Assembly: GCA_009739215.1 (NCBI GenBank)
Contig: VSJF01000003.1
Location: forward strand, 1,550,001 to 1,614,000
Reading direction: 5' to 3'
Length of the DNA: 64,000 bases
Source of the DNA: Floccularia luteovirens
Lineage: Eukaryota > Basidiomycota > Agaricomycetes > Agaricales > Squamanitaceae
The notes below the pieces were generated by a model. That model had not been told where the DNA came from. It worked only from the letters and a program-made list of their open reading frames with translations, and searched no databases. A program made the position numbers and the translations under genes. This document shows, in pieces, positions 21,777 through 34,375 of the stretch (within the stretch, counting starts at the first letter, position 1; each line of letters begins with the position of its first letter).

Positions 21777-24180
21777 TTACCCCAAGAAAATACACGCACA
21801 CAAAAATAATAACAAATGCCATAGTCCACTCATCCACGAGCTGCGTACAATTAACGGTTCTGCACTAGAAGGTAGTCGTTGTGCTTTACCACCATCTGCC
21901 GCTTGTTTGGCCAGGACAGTGCCACACAGCCCAGAGCCGGAAAGACTATCACTGGGTACAAGAATGACAGGGACGCCGCCTTCAGTATACTCTACATCGA
22001 CCATGCCTTTCGCACCAACCACCCACTGTTGACATGTAAGGACGCTGTTTGGGGTAGAATTAATGAATAAAAACCAAGAAGTTGCGATTTATTTGTGTAA
22101 CGTACTTGGTAGTTGCCGTACTGGGGTCATACGGAGTCATAACTGCGATGTGGGTTCCATTCTGAGGCTGAATTGAGGTCAAATGAATGGTAGCACATAA
22201 TTCTGGGACAGCAGCAAATCATACGGGTGAGCCAATATTAGTCACGATGGAAATGACTGGTCCTTTCATTACTCCTACTCCGACAGGACTGCTTGTCAGG
22301 ATATGAGTTTCTTGTGTTGCCCAGTCGGTCGTATTCACGAGGAAGTTGCGCAACTATAATCAATCTGTCAAAATGTGAACATAATTACATGAAGTCCACT
22401 ATACCTGGTTCAATGTAGTGATGAGTTGATAGGCATATGTCGCTGCATATTTGGATGGCCATAATGGCTCCCGATTGAACTTTTGTTAATACGGTGGATC
22501 AGACATTGTTTCATTAGCAGGTCACAAAACGCTTACCGGATCACCATGTCCGCTAAACCCTTGCTCCTGACCGTAATATACGATGGGAATTCCATCAGTC
22601 ATGAAGGTCAATACCATGGCATTACTATAGCCATGTTTAGTATGGTGTAAATAACGTATCACATCACATCAACGCACTACATGCTCTGAGGATCAACTGA
22701 TTGATTGTGCCAACGCGGCAAGTCTTGGTTCTCCAGGAAATTTCCGAGAATTGTGGTATCCTATCCAAATATAGACATATCTATTTGTGGGCTTTTTCTG
22801 ATATTTATGGAAATACATACTTTGAACTTGGATTTGGACTGTGCATATGTATCTGCTAGTGCTGACATATTGAGAGATCCGGGTATACTGAATGCAGAGA
22901 CGAGGGCGGTATAAAGAGGGAAATTAAGAACTGAGTCGAGAGATTGGGGGCCCTGATATATTGCTACGGAACTGAGACGGAAGTTAGCTTTCTATTTTAA
23001 GCATATGAGGATGAAACATGATTTACTCAACGTCTATCCCACCAAATACTTCACCCATGCAGAAGACGCCAGCTTTGGCACAGAATCCGGGCCAGAAGTC
23101 CATTTGTACATGTCTAGAATGTTCACATCTCAGTTGGCTATCCGAACAGATGCGGAAGTCCAACTTACTTGGCCGCTATTTTGATGTGACGTTAAACTAT
23201 AATGAGTAAACGCAAGAATGGTCAAAATATGATGTACCATCAATTCGAAGGCCATCAATACTATATTCCTTCACGAGATTCGCTATCCAGTCGCCGTACT
23301 GGGAAATCACGGTGGGGTTTCTGGTATCAAGATCTGGTAATGGAACCTTCTCATCTCCCAGCCAACAATCTTGTTCGCTGGTGGTATTTCCCCACTGAAT
23401 TGGGCAGTAGGGATGGTATAATGACTATTATATGTACTTGTTGATACACATTAATGCAGATGATTGAAATGGAATGCTTACAGGATCCTTGAACATGTAC
23501 TGAGAGTAATCAGGTGTTAATGATGTCGCCATGACATTGTTAACGACTACATCAATCATGAGATACCTAGGAATTATCAGGGCTCTGTGGAGATTTGTAG
23601 GGGAGGACGTTGGACATACATTCCCCTGCGGTGCAATTCTGCAGAGAGGGCTTTGAGGTCGTCTGCAGTACCAAAGCGGTCATTAAGTTGGGTGGCGTCG
23701 GCGGTCCAATACCCGTGGTAAGCATCTCCATAGGCAGAGCGTGGTCCTTCGTAATTTTGATTGACAGGACTGATCCATACTTGAATACATAAAAAAACCG
23801 TTAGAACGTGAGATGAAAAATTGAGACGGATAAACTGACTAGCAGTAAAACCCGCGTTTTGGACATAGTCCAAGTTCTCGCGGATGCTACGGGGAGTATA
23901 TGAGAAAGGGCATATTTGGGATGTATGGACAGAACATACCTGTTCCAAGTGCCGCCACAAAATGTTTGTTGGGCTGGATCGCAGGGGGGATGATTTGGGT
24001 CCACCGAGGAGGGAAGGGCAAAGCGATCGGTGATTATTCTGCGGCGAGAAAATTAGAGGGTGAGAAAAAGGGCAAAGGGCTAAAATATTACTGGTATATA
24101 GAACGAGAACGCCATTGGTCAGCGGTAGCAGAAAGAACGAGGGGAAGGCAGGGGACGAGGAGAAAAAGAGAGAGAAACAT
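21777..24180 (-). CDS. GPI-anchored GH13 enzyme, AgtA/Aah-like alpha-glucanotransferase
   Basis: A secreted GH13 enzyme of about 540 residues. The ATG at 24178-24180 gives a clear signal peptide (MFLSLFLLVPCLPLVLSATA). Then come IITDRFALPS, TFCGGTWNSIRENLDYVQNAG and WISPVNQNYEG. The catalytic residues are present: GLRIDAAKHV (Asp nucleophile), FCMGEVFGG (acid/base Glu) and FLENQDLPRW (third Asp). The histidines usual in region I (DVVxNH) and region IV (xNHD) are replaced: here DVVVNN and ENQD. That pattern is known from Aspergillus niger AgtA/AgtB, GPI-anchored transferases of wall alpha-glucan, rather than from starch-degrading amylases. The C-terminus ends in a serine-rich stretch and a hydrophobic tail (GLWHLLLFLCACIFLG), fitting a GPI signal. 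A 7-nt microexon (23169-23175) encodes part of region II. Function is inferred from motifs. Confidence 0.9.
23169..23175 (-). other. 7-nt microexon in GH13 region II
   Basis: The minus strand reads AAAATAG, then CGGCCAA, then GTAAGT. The upstream exon ends CGAATTGATG and the downstream one begins ACATGTACAAATGG. Together they read RIDAAKHVQMDFW, the GH13 nucleophile region. Skipping the seven bases breaks the frame right after the catalytic aspartate. Confidence 0.85.
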
Positions 24181-24420
24181 GGTTGCATATATTAAAGAGA
24201 GTGGGAGTTGGAGGTATAGAAGAGAGAAGTGGATGAAGTTGGAGGGGCATGTGGACAGCTTGAAGAAGCTCGTATTCTTATGTTCCGTTGCATGTTACAC
24301 GATCAAGGGAATCAACACTTTATTTCCATTTCTAATTTATTTTAATTTTATTACGTCATCATTGCATTCCCCACGCCGCGTTTCACCTGCAGTGCAACTT
24401 ACTACATACATACACACATC

Positions 24421-26358
24421 ATGGTCGCTACCTCCAATTTCACAACATATGGCTGGGCTGTCTGTTCTTGGGTCCTTATTCTTTCTTTTCAGGTCTGTTT
24501 CATTCTTCACACTTACTTCTCCTTCTTCTCATCTTTCAAAAAGTATGGTTACCATATCTCCGTTCTAAATCAAATCCAAGCCGTTCTCACTTGCAAGTCA
24601 ACCTCTACCTCCACCTATCTCCCACATCCATCATGCATCCCAATGTCCGACTTTACCTTCTCTGTCGTAACTGCTACCTTAACTGTTGGTGGCTTGGTCG
24701 GAAGCCTAGTCGCTAACATTGTCATGGACAGATGGGGACGGAGAGGTGCGTCAAAGGTCTGCGCAATTCTTATCGGATCTGGCGCGAGTACCATGGGGTC
24801 TAGCAATTCGGTTCCTTTCCTCATTCTAGGAAGGTTTGTCCTTAGCATGCTTCTCTCAACGTCCTGCCCTGACGCTTCCAAGACTCCTTGTCGGGCTCGG
24901 CTCAGGGATTGGTATATGTGTTGGTCCAATATACCTGGCAGAGATTGCCCCGTCCAGAATTAGTGGAAACGTTGGTATGCATAAATCTTCGCATCCCCTC
25001 CGTCACCTCTTCTCACTGCTTTACAGGCGTTCTTACGCAACTTGGTATTGTCTCTGGCATCATGTTTACCCAAGCTGCTGGAATCAGGTTCGCAAATCCG
25101 TCAGAGTGGCGTTACGTCCTGTTCCTGTCATCTACATTATCTATAGTCCAATACATTTCCAGCTTTCTGATCGTTGAATCACCCGCTTGGTTAGCAAATA
25201 AAGGACGTCACGATGAAAAACTACTTGTGGAAACAAAAATATGGGGTGATTCTAGATATGTTGGTAAGATATTCCCATCGCATGCCCTACATCTTCGCAA
25301 ACATAATTTTATTCAGCTCCCACCCAGGGAGTCGAGAGTCCTTTGTTGAACAATGAGGAAGACATTATTTTCGATGCGTCGGAATCTCCTATCGAGGCAG
25401 CGGCCCAGCGGCGCAATTTACAAGTCCAGCCATGCACAGTTCCACAGCTTCTTGTCTCTCCAGAATTACGAAAACCTTTGTTTATCATATGTCTTGCAAT
25501 GATTTCCCAACAATTCTCTGGTAATGCTTTATTTAGGCTCATAGTCGCCTTATGCTAAACTTATATCTAAGGAATCAATGCTGGTATTCAACTCTTTTTT
25601 GCAGGGATGTTTCTTAACAGCTGAACCCGAGTACAGTTTTATACTATAGCAACGACATACTTGCTAAATCTCTGCCCGAATATGGTCCATACGTTTCATT
25701 AGGCATCACCGTCGTTAATTTTTTGATGACATTCCCGCCGATTATTCTTATAGAGGTACTTTTACCCTCTCTTCTTCGATTACTTATTCGTTGATTTATA
25801 TAGAGTTTGGGACGAAAAACTTTACTGACATTTTCAACTTTGGGAGCTTTGACGTCCCTTGTATGTCTTGCGTATGGTCTCGATATGCTCTACATGTCCG
25901 TTTCGAGTATTGCAATTGTGACTTTTGTTATGTGGGTTTCTTCACGAGATATCCTTAACTCCTAAAATTTATGTGTTTGTAGGTCTTTTGCGGTGGGTTT
26001 AGGACCAATTCCATTCGTTATGATTCCAGAAGTGTCACCTCCTCGAGTAGGCATTTTTTTCTTTTTTCTCATCCGTGGGTTAATAATCGAGCATGTCCTT
26101 TAGGCTGTTTCCGCCCTATCTTCTGTCGCTCTCTCACTGAATTGTATGTATTCTCTCATTCATGATCCGCTTCCACTGGATGGTGATGACATTACCGGCT
26201 CCACAGGGATAGCAAACTTCTTTGTAGGCTTGACATTCCTACCTTTGCGGAATCTCTTGTCTGGTGGCGATGCATTGAAGGAAGGCAGGGTATTTTACGT
26301 TTTTGTAGCTATTCTGTTCATTTCCACGTTCTCGCTTTCGAGGCTTTACCGTGGATAA
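24421..26358 (+). CDS. MFS sugar transporter
   Basis: A 12-segment proton-coupled or facilitative sugar carrier of about 470 residues. The start MVATSNFTTYGWAVCSWVL opens TM1, followed after an intron by YGYHISVLNQIQAVLTC. The MFS signature DRWGRRGASKV sits between TM2 and TM3, and the second half has ESLGRKTLL. Sugar-porter motifs are visible: GLGSGIGICVGPIYLAEIAP, QQFSGINAVLYYS (spliced through a 12-nt microexon), PFVMIPEVSPP and SVALSLNWIANFFVGL. The loop between TM6 and TM7 is long and polar. The 5' end is divergent from the GH13 gene, with about 240 bp between the starts. A shared carbohydrate theme is possible but not shown. Substrate cannot be read. The junction near 25255-25330 is the least certain: either a GTTGGT donor or one extra G. 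Confidence 0.9.
25572..25583 (+). other. 12-nt microexon of the sugar transporter gene
   Basis: The sequence reads ATCTAAG, then GAATCAATGCTG, then GTATTC. The upstream exon ends CAATTCTCTG before GTAATG; the downstream one begins TTTTATACTATAGC after GTACAG. The frame then reads QQFSGINAVLYYSNDILA, a sugar-porter motif. Flanking introns are 51 and 53 nt. Skipping it would keep frame but delete four conserved residues. Confidence 0.8.
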
Positions 26359-26753
26359 ACATCGAATGATAGTAATTGAATTAAAATGTGTCATTTTCCC
26401 CAGCTCATTATTTCATAATTCAACAAACGTTTGTTATTCGTGTCTTTTCTTCACTTCTATTCGGAGGTGGAACAATGTAGAGACGGGGTTATGCTCTCAC
26501 ATTGAACTCGGAGCCCGAATTAATCGAATGAGTATGTCGCGGAGAGTCAAAAGTAATGTCGGAGATTCAATACTGTGGTGGAAGTTAGGGTTGTGTTGGA
26601 TGTGTACTTGCTGCCACTCTACACATTGACGAATCGTGTAGGAGGCGGTCTTCGTCTTCTTTATTCTAGTTACCCCCCCACACTATTTTCAAAACGGCGT
26701 CCGGACCTGGGAGCGCTGCCAGGCGCTCGGTGACACCATCCAGGTCGTCCCAT
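26359..26753 (+). other. Intergenic between the transporter and NOT1
   Basis: About 395 bp with no supported gene; it holds the transporter 3' region and the NOT1 promoter. A C-rich run at about 26672-26680 is the only compositional feature noted. The GTG upstream in frame with NOT1 (26730) is not taken as a start. Confidence 0.5.
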
Positions 26754-29700
26754 ATGGACAACCCGCCAACAACCAATATACACACTATAGTCAAGGCTCA
26801 AATCGTGTTCCTGCTCTCAACCCTTACAGACGACAACTTCGATAGGAATCAGAGTGAGATCCGTTTGGTGCGTTTCTTCATTGTTCTCTGGGGCTTTTTT
26901 CATATGGCTTCTGACTCCTTTTCTGTTCATACTAGCTTTCTGAACAGCATGGTGTAGAAACCTATCTACATTTTATACGTCGTCTCATTGTCCACTCCCA
27001 ATCTCGTTTCTCAGCAGCCGGTGCCCCCCCGCCTGCCTTCGATACCTCCACAGCCCTCACTTTTCGCCTCCTCATTCAAGAAACTCAACGCCTTGCTCGT
27101 GACCCATTCCTCGCTGACCGATTCAGAGACGGTGTGGACAAGGGCGAAGGGGATGTTTTCAGACATTTTGATTTCGCACGATTCTTGGATCGTGTGGGTC
27201 TGCGTCCCCTGGAACGCCTCGTGCTCGCCTCATCGCTCGTCTCCGCTTCCACCCGCAAAGATCTCGTTGGACAAGCAGTAAATGTCGTGCGTTTGGAATT
27301 TGAAAACGCAGTATTGGCGCTCTGTCATAATCCCTGCTTTGACCATGGGGATTTGGCACCAAACCAAGTGGCGAAATTGATGGCAAATTTACTTTCAGAC
27401 CCCCCTTCAGACTCGCCTATTCTTGACGCTTCACAGCGACAGGCATTGATCATGGCTGCAAACACGAAGTTTGGAAAAGAAGCTGCAGGATCTATATTGC
27501 ATCGTATCTTGGCCAACCTGAGGTACATATTTTTATTTCCACACATAATACTGCCCATGTTGGTTTCCTAACTTCTATGTTCAGTCTTCCCCCAAGTACA
27601 TCTCTTGTTCAAGTTTTGATGCAACTCGGTCCGGAGATTACTAGCGACCCCGACGTTATTCACGGGTTGTTGGAAAGGTTTGGTATTACGGACTCGAATC
27701 CTCCCCGCGATGCTCAAATAATTGAGATAATTTCCAACCTTGGTCGCCATGCTGCAGAAGGAGCAGCAATGTGTGATATTGGCTCTCTCATACGAGCACT
27801 TTGCAGTTTTGTGAGTCGAATTCTTCAAAGAAGCTGTTTGTTGGATTTAATTTTGAGACTTTCCGCAGCGTGTCACGATCAATTGGCCAAGTATCATTCG
27901 ATCCTTTGACTGGCCTGACCGTCAAGGTGTAGATACAGCTACCTTGAAGCTTATCATTGCCATCCTACAAAATGCTCCACGGGATGCAGAACCTCATGCA
28001 GTGGCAGGCTTCTGGGAGCCCTGGTCAAATGCTATCTACCAGCTCCGTCTCCTCGATGCCTTATTATCTCTACCGCCGGATACGTTCAACTTCGTTCAAC
28101 TACCTGGAAAAAGGATTGTGACTGTGGAGGATGTTTCGATCGCAAGTTCCACAATAAAAGCTTTAGCTGCAAACGTCCAAGGTTATACATGGAATACCTT
28201 GGAGGTGTTTCAGGTGCTCGTGCGTTTGGCGAGCTCGGAATCAACTGAAATCCGTAGCTGCGTCCGTGAGATGCTGGATAAGGCAATAAAAATCAGTGCA
28301 GAAATCGTTCAGATGGGTTTACTGCAAGTTCCTGTAAGCTACTTCGGTAACTTCCTTTTAAGAGACAATCTGAAAAGTTTTTATTTCTGTTAGGACCCGA
28401 GTTGGAATGACATTCGGTTGGAATATTCGCGAAAACTGCTTGCGATGTTCCTTGCTGGTCATCCTAATCATCAATTAGTATTTATGAGAATTTGGCAAAT
28501 TGAGCCAACATATTTAACGGACGCATTCCGTGACTTCTATGAAGAAAATCCCCTCAACATAACCCGCATACTTGACGTTGCTCAAGATCTCAAAGTATGT
28601 TTTTTTATTATTACTATCTTCGTTGAAATTGGATTCTAAATTAAATTTTATGCAAGATCCTTGAATCTCTCTTGGAGGTCCGACCTTTCACCTTTGCGCT
28701 TGATGTGGCTGCTCTTTCCTCCAGACGTGAATATCTCAATTTAGACAAGTGGTTGGCGGATCATGTCGCTGCCCATGGCGTCGAATTCCTTCGATCTGTC
28801 ATCCGTTTCCTCGAACAAAAAATGGAAAGTGAGAAAGCTTCTCGAGTTTCCGATCCCGCTGTAGAAAGCCGCACCATGTCCCTCAATCCGAATACCATCA
28901 CGATCATATTACGTGTTCTAAGGAATAGGTTAGTATCACTTTCTCAATTTCTTACAAAACATGTTGGACTGATGGTTCCGTAGTTCTAGCCTTATGACTG
29001 AGCAAGATGCTTCCGATTGCATGGAAGTCAGAAACGCGTGTTTGCAAGTCCACCCCCGGCTCATGAGCCTCATCCCTGGATCAGATACAGAACCTGGTCT
29101 AACTGTAGTCAGCTATTCAAATGAGATCGAGAGCGAGGTCGACGGTATTTATAAGCAGATGTACGATGAACACACCTCCATTGACGAAGTCATTGCTATG
29201 TTGCAGCGACATAAGGAATCGTCGAATCCTCGTGATCACGAAGTTTTTTCTTGCATGATCCATTTCCTCTTCGACGAATACAAATTTTTCCAATCATATT
29301 ACCCCGCACGCGAGCTTGCGATGACCGGATATCTGTTCGGTTCATTAATTCGCCATCAGCTCATTGACTACATTCCACTTGGCATCGCAATTCGCTATAT
29401 TCTTGATGCTCTTAGCTGTCCACCCGAAACTAATCTTTTCAAATTCGGTATACAAGCTTTGGGAAGATTTGAATATAGGCTTGCAGAATGGAGACCTCTA
29501 TGCGAAGCGTTACTTCGCATACCACATCTTGCTGAGTCTCGACCCGACTTGATAGCGAACATTCAACGAGTTTTAGCTACGCCTGCTACCACGAACGGGA
29601 TCAGCGATCTTCACGCCTTACCATCTGGTTCGCCCACCCACTCTGCACCTCTGTTCACTGCCATACAACCAGATCCTGTGGAAGGCGAAATTATTGCCCC

Positions 29701-32700
29701 GCCAGAAGAATTGTCGGATAAAGTTCTATTCATTGTCAATAATCTGGCACCTAGCAATTTTGATGCCAAAGTCTCCGAGATGCGAGAACAATTTCTAGAT
29801 GATCATGCAAGATGGTTTGCGAATTATCTCGTGGATCAACGAATAAGCACCGAACCTAACAACCACTCGCTCTACCTCCGGTTCCTTGACGCGTTAGATC
29901 GTCGTTCATTGTCAAACTATGTACTCCAAGAGACATTTGTCAAGGCGGCTGCAATGTTAAACTCAGAACGGACTATACAATCTGGATCAGAGCGGAACAC
30001 GTTGAAGAACGTTGGCTCGTGGCTCGGCACAATCACCCTTGCTCGGAATCAGCCTATCAAGTTCAAAAATCTTTCTGTCAAAGATCTCCTTTTGGAGGGT
30101 TACGATAATGGTCGATTGATCGTTGCCATTCCATTTGTCTGCAAAACTCTCGAGCCATGTATAAAGTCCAAAGTGTTCAAACCTCCAAACCCTTGGTTGA
30201 TGGCCGTTATAAGCCTTCTAGCGGAGCTCTATCATTTCGCTGAACTCAAGTTGAACCTCAAATTTGAGATTGAGGTGTTATGCAAGAGCCTTGAGATCGA
30301 CCTTGATACGGTAGAGGCCACTGCGGTTCTGCGCAATCGGCCTCTTGACTTACTCGAATATCCACCTGAGCCGCCTGGCATTGACTCATTGCCTATCGGT
30401 GATAATTCCATGTCGCAGGTTAATGACTCACAAATCATGGTGATTGGCTCTCAGGGCTCGGCTGATCCGCAGCGTGTACTTGGTACTCATATCGAAACGA
30501 TTCTTTCAAGCCTTGCGCATCTTGTCCAGATCAATCCGCAGTTGGCACCACTCAATGTGAATCATGCTTTTAAACGCGCTGTGCAGCTTGCTGTGGACCG
30601 CGCTGTTCGTGAAGTGAGTAGCTGCTTCTTGCTATTGCTGAAGATATTACTAAAACATTCTTCCAAGATCATTCTCCCCGTAGTTGAACGCTCTGTCACA
30701 ATAGCCGGAATTTCGACCAGAGAGTTGGTTGCAAAGGACTTTGTCACAGAGCCCAACGAAGAAAAATTGCGCAAAGCAGGGCACCTTATGGCGCAAAAAC
30801 TTGCTGGAAGCCTTGCCTTGGTGACCTGCAAGGAACCATTGAAAAGTAATCTTGCGACCCATCTGCGTCAAAACCTATCTGAGCAGGGATTCAACGAAGT
30901 AAGGTTACTTCATAATTGTTATATGACCTTAATTTATAATCCTTCCTATAGCAAATGGTACCCGAACAAGTCGTTTTGCTCCTCGTGCAGGACAACCTGG
31001 ATATTGCATGTAACGCGATTGAAAAAGCTGCAATGGAGCGTGCTGTTTCCGATGTGGATGAAGGTTTTGCCAGTTCATATGAAGCTCGGCGCCGCCATAG
31101 AGAGGTCCGTGGACTATCAGGTTGTAAACGATTTTAAACACTTAACTCTTTATTTAGCTTCGTGGTGGCCAAGTATTCTGGGATCCCTCTTTCCCATCCA
31201 CTAACTTCCCAGTTAGCCTCCCTGATCCGTTGCGAATAAAGCCAAATGGAGTACAACAACTTCAAGCCGGTGTATACGAGGATTTCGGTATGATATTAAC
31301 GGTTTCAATCTCCTCATTTGTAACTAATTCATGGACAGGTATGGAACCAAAGCGCAGAATTGCAAGCAGGCCAAGTTCTTCAACTTCGTTCAATGCATCT
31401 AGTCTATATGCGCAGTCCCCAGCACTTGAACATGGATTCCATAATCATCAAGATGCTATGGATAGGTTTGGGGTTCGTAGCATCTGGATCGCACGTTTTG
31501 TTGTGACTGACATTTACATTTAGGTTCTAACTAGAGACCTGGAAGCCGTTATGGTCCAATTGCCCATCCAATCCTTGGCATCTCTTCCCCCCAATCATGA
31601 TATTCGCCACCTTGTCCGCCAAATACTTTTCCTTGCAGCAGAAGCAGTTGATCGTCAACGTACACCACTGATGATGTCCCAGAAGATTGTACAACTCCTT
31701 TACAAGACACCTTCGCAGCTAGGTCGTGAGGTATACGTTGCTTTGCTAGATCAACTTTGCCATTCGTTCGAAGATGTTGCGAAGGAGGCTATCACCTGGC
31801 TACTTTATGCAGAAGATGAGGTAAGTATTCTTTTTCATTTTTCATACATATCTTATCTCTATCAATAGCGTAAATACAATGTACCCGTCACCGTCACGTT
31901 GTTGAAGAGTGGCCTTGTCAATACAGCTCTTCAGGATCAACAGCTCGCCAAAGTCCTATTCACGGATCCTCGTCCAAGTCTCCTTAACTTTACCGCAGGA
32001 CTGATCCGGGAATGCTTGTCCAGCAACCCACCTGTCGCCAGTCAAAGTCAATTTGCCTATTCCATCGAAGTGTTGGGGCAATTATCCCAAGCGGGTAAAG
32101 CTAACGAAGAGTAAGTATATCACCATGTTTGTAGTGTACGCCTACTGAAATTCCAACGCAGAGTTAATCGATTACTGGATGACCTCGGCATCGTGAGGAG
32201 AGCGGCCAGCGTAACCCCTCCCGATGTCATGCCCGTCCGTCAACAACCTATGAAACCTGAGACAGAACAGATGCGGGAGAAACTATTTATCTGCTTCCAA
32301 CAATGGGTCACCATCTATCAGAGAAGCCACACACCTGAGCGCAGCTTCATCAACTTCATTACACAGCTAACAAAGCAAGGCATACTCAAAGTGGAAGACA
32401 TTTCGTCATTCTTCTTCCGTGTCTGCGTGGAATCGAGTGTCAGCAGTTACATGAAATGTGCCGCTGAAGGCGACTTCGAATACGCTTTCCAAGCCTTAGA
32501 CGCGCTGTCTAGGTTGATTGTCCTCATAATCAAATACCACGGTGACGCATCCGGTGTTAATAATGATCAAGCCAAGGTCCATTACCTTACGAAAATCCTC
32601 TCGATTTTCGTTCTGGTGGTAGCGAACTTGCATGAAGAACAAGGGATTAATTTCCAGCAAAAACCATTTTTCCGCTTCTTCTCGAGCCTAGTCAATGACT

Positions 32701-34010
32701 TGCATAGCATCGAGAACCTACTCGGGCCTGTATACTTCCAGTTACTAATCGCAATCAGGTATACTCTATACACATTTCTAAATGCCTTTTTATTTTGCTA
32801 AAATCTGTTATCAGTGACACTTATAGCTCTTTACAACCAACATACTTCCCAGGATTTGCCTTCTCCTGGATGTCCCTCATATCTCACCGCCTGTTTATGC
32901 CAAAATTACTACTCGCCGAAAACCGTGAGGTAGGGTTTAATCACATTTCTTGATTTTGTCTTGGCTCACTTTCATTCAGGGATGGTCTGCCTTCCATAAA
33001 CTGCTCTTGTCATTATTCAAGTTCCTCTCCCCGTTCTTGAAAGACGCAGATCTTCAGAGCGCCTCCCAGGACCTCTACCGCGGCACTCTCCGCCTCCTTC
33101 TTGTCCTGCTTCATGATTTCCCTGAGTTCTTGAGCGAATACTACTTCTCTCTTGGCGATGTCATCCCGCCCCGTTGCGTCCAGCTACGTAATATCATTCT
33201 CAGCGCGTTCCCCTCCACGCTAGTACTTCCCGATCCCCACCTTCGCAACGTCAAATTCGACTCGGTTCCTGAAATGGGTCCAATCCCACCAATTTTATCT
33301 GATTTCACTTCTGGATTGAAGAGTGGTGATCTGCGCAGCTACCTAGATCAGTATCTGTTGAACCGCGGGACGCCTTCATTCCTTCCATCTCTTAAAGATC
33401 GATTAAAACTCCCAGGCACTGCTGATAGCCCATCCGAAACCTATAATTTATCTTTGATAAATTCCCTCGTAATGTACATTGGAGTCTCATCAGTTGCACA
33501 GTCGAAAGCTCGAAGCGGGTCACCCTTGTTCACTTCGACTGATCCCGGAGTAGTAGCTTTGCAATATCTTGCTACGAAATTGGATACCGAAGGTAAGGCA
33601 CCGCTAATAATCCAAATTTATCAGCATATATCTCATTAACTTTATAGGACAACACCATTTGCTTAGTTCAATTGTGCTTCACCTTCGTTACCCTAATGCT
33701 CACACACACTGGTTCAGCTCTCTCCTCCTCTACCTTTTCCAGGAGGTGAAGGACGATCGCTTCAGGGAAGTCATGACAAAAGTACTTTTAGAGCGATTCA
33801 TTGTTCATCGCCCCCACCCATGGGGTGCTTTGGCAACGTTTATTGAATTGCTTCGCAACCCCAAATACGAATTTTGGAGCAAAGATTTTGTCAGAATTGC
33901 CCCTGAAGTCACTTTGCTTCTCGAAAGTGTGAGTATCACACATTTATTTTGAAAGCAGTCGCTAATGAGAAATATATATATAGGTGGCAGGGTCGATTTT
34001 TCAACCGTAG
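26754..34010 (+). CDS. NOT1: CCR4-NOT scaffold subunit NOT1
   Basis: NOT1 is the scaffold of the CCR4-NOT deadenylase, holding CCR4/CAF1 and NOT2/3/5 for mRNA decay and translational control. The product is about 2,080 residues. The N-terminus begins MDNPPTTNIHTIVKAQIVFL and contains the HEAT-like domain. The MIF4G region that binds CAF1 includes NTLKNVGSWLGTITLARNQP and SVKDLLLEGYDNGRLIVAIPFVCK. The CN9BD-like part includes PQLAPLNVNHAFKRAVQLAVDRAV. Next come VFWDPSFPSTNFPVSLPDPLR and the serine-rich linker SRPSSSTSFNASS. The C-terminal NOT1 domain has YRGTLRLLLVLLHDFPEFLSEYYF and HPWGALATFIELLRNPKYEFW, ending VAGSIFQP with a TAG at 34008-34010. All junctions checked stay in frame. The donor choices near 31100 (GTCCGT) and 31465 (GTTCGT) are the ones needed to keep frame. 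Confidence 0.97.
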
Positions 34011-34375
34011 AAATTTGTCTTCATAATACTCGCTATCTTCGCACATATCTGTCATCTCCTATCTGGGTTTAGCGCACTGCATACTGTATTGTAACAACAT
34101 TTTTGCCGCTTTCAAGTGTTGAAAACAGCTGTAAGACACTGTCTCTTGATATTCTGTATATTCAGAAATTTCGAAATAAGCGACTGCAGTCAACAATTCT
34201 TGTTATGTGATGAAACGACAATATACTTATATCACGAACTTCATGAGAATAACTAAGATTTTACACCTTTTACCTCTGAATTATTCTTTTGACATTATTG
34301 GGCCCACGCCCTCAATAGAGCCATGACATGGGTTCATTCCATTCCCAATCGTCCCCAAATATACTAGAGACTATA
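34011..34375. other. Convergent 3' region between NOT1 and the hydrolase
   Basis: About 365 AT-rich bases between two convergent genes. It probably holds both 3' UTRs. No gene, repeat or structured RNA was seen. Confidence 0.5.

Noticed and set aside
21777..26358. Starch-use cluster made of the GH13 gene and the sugar transporter.
   Set aside because: The GH13 motifs point to a wall transferase, and no further pathway gene or regulator is adjacent.
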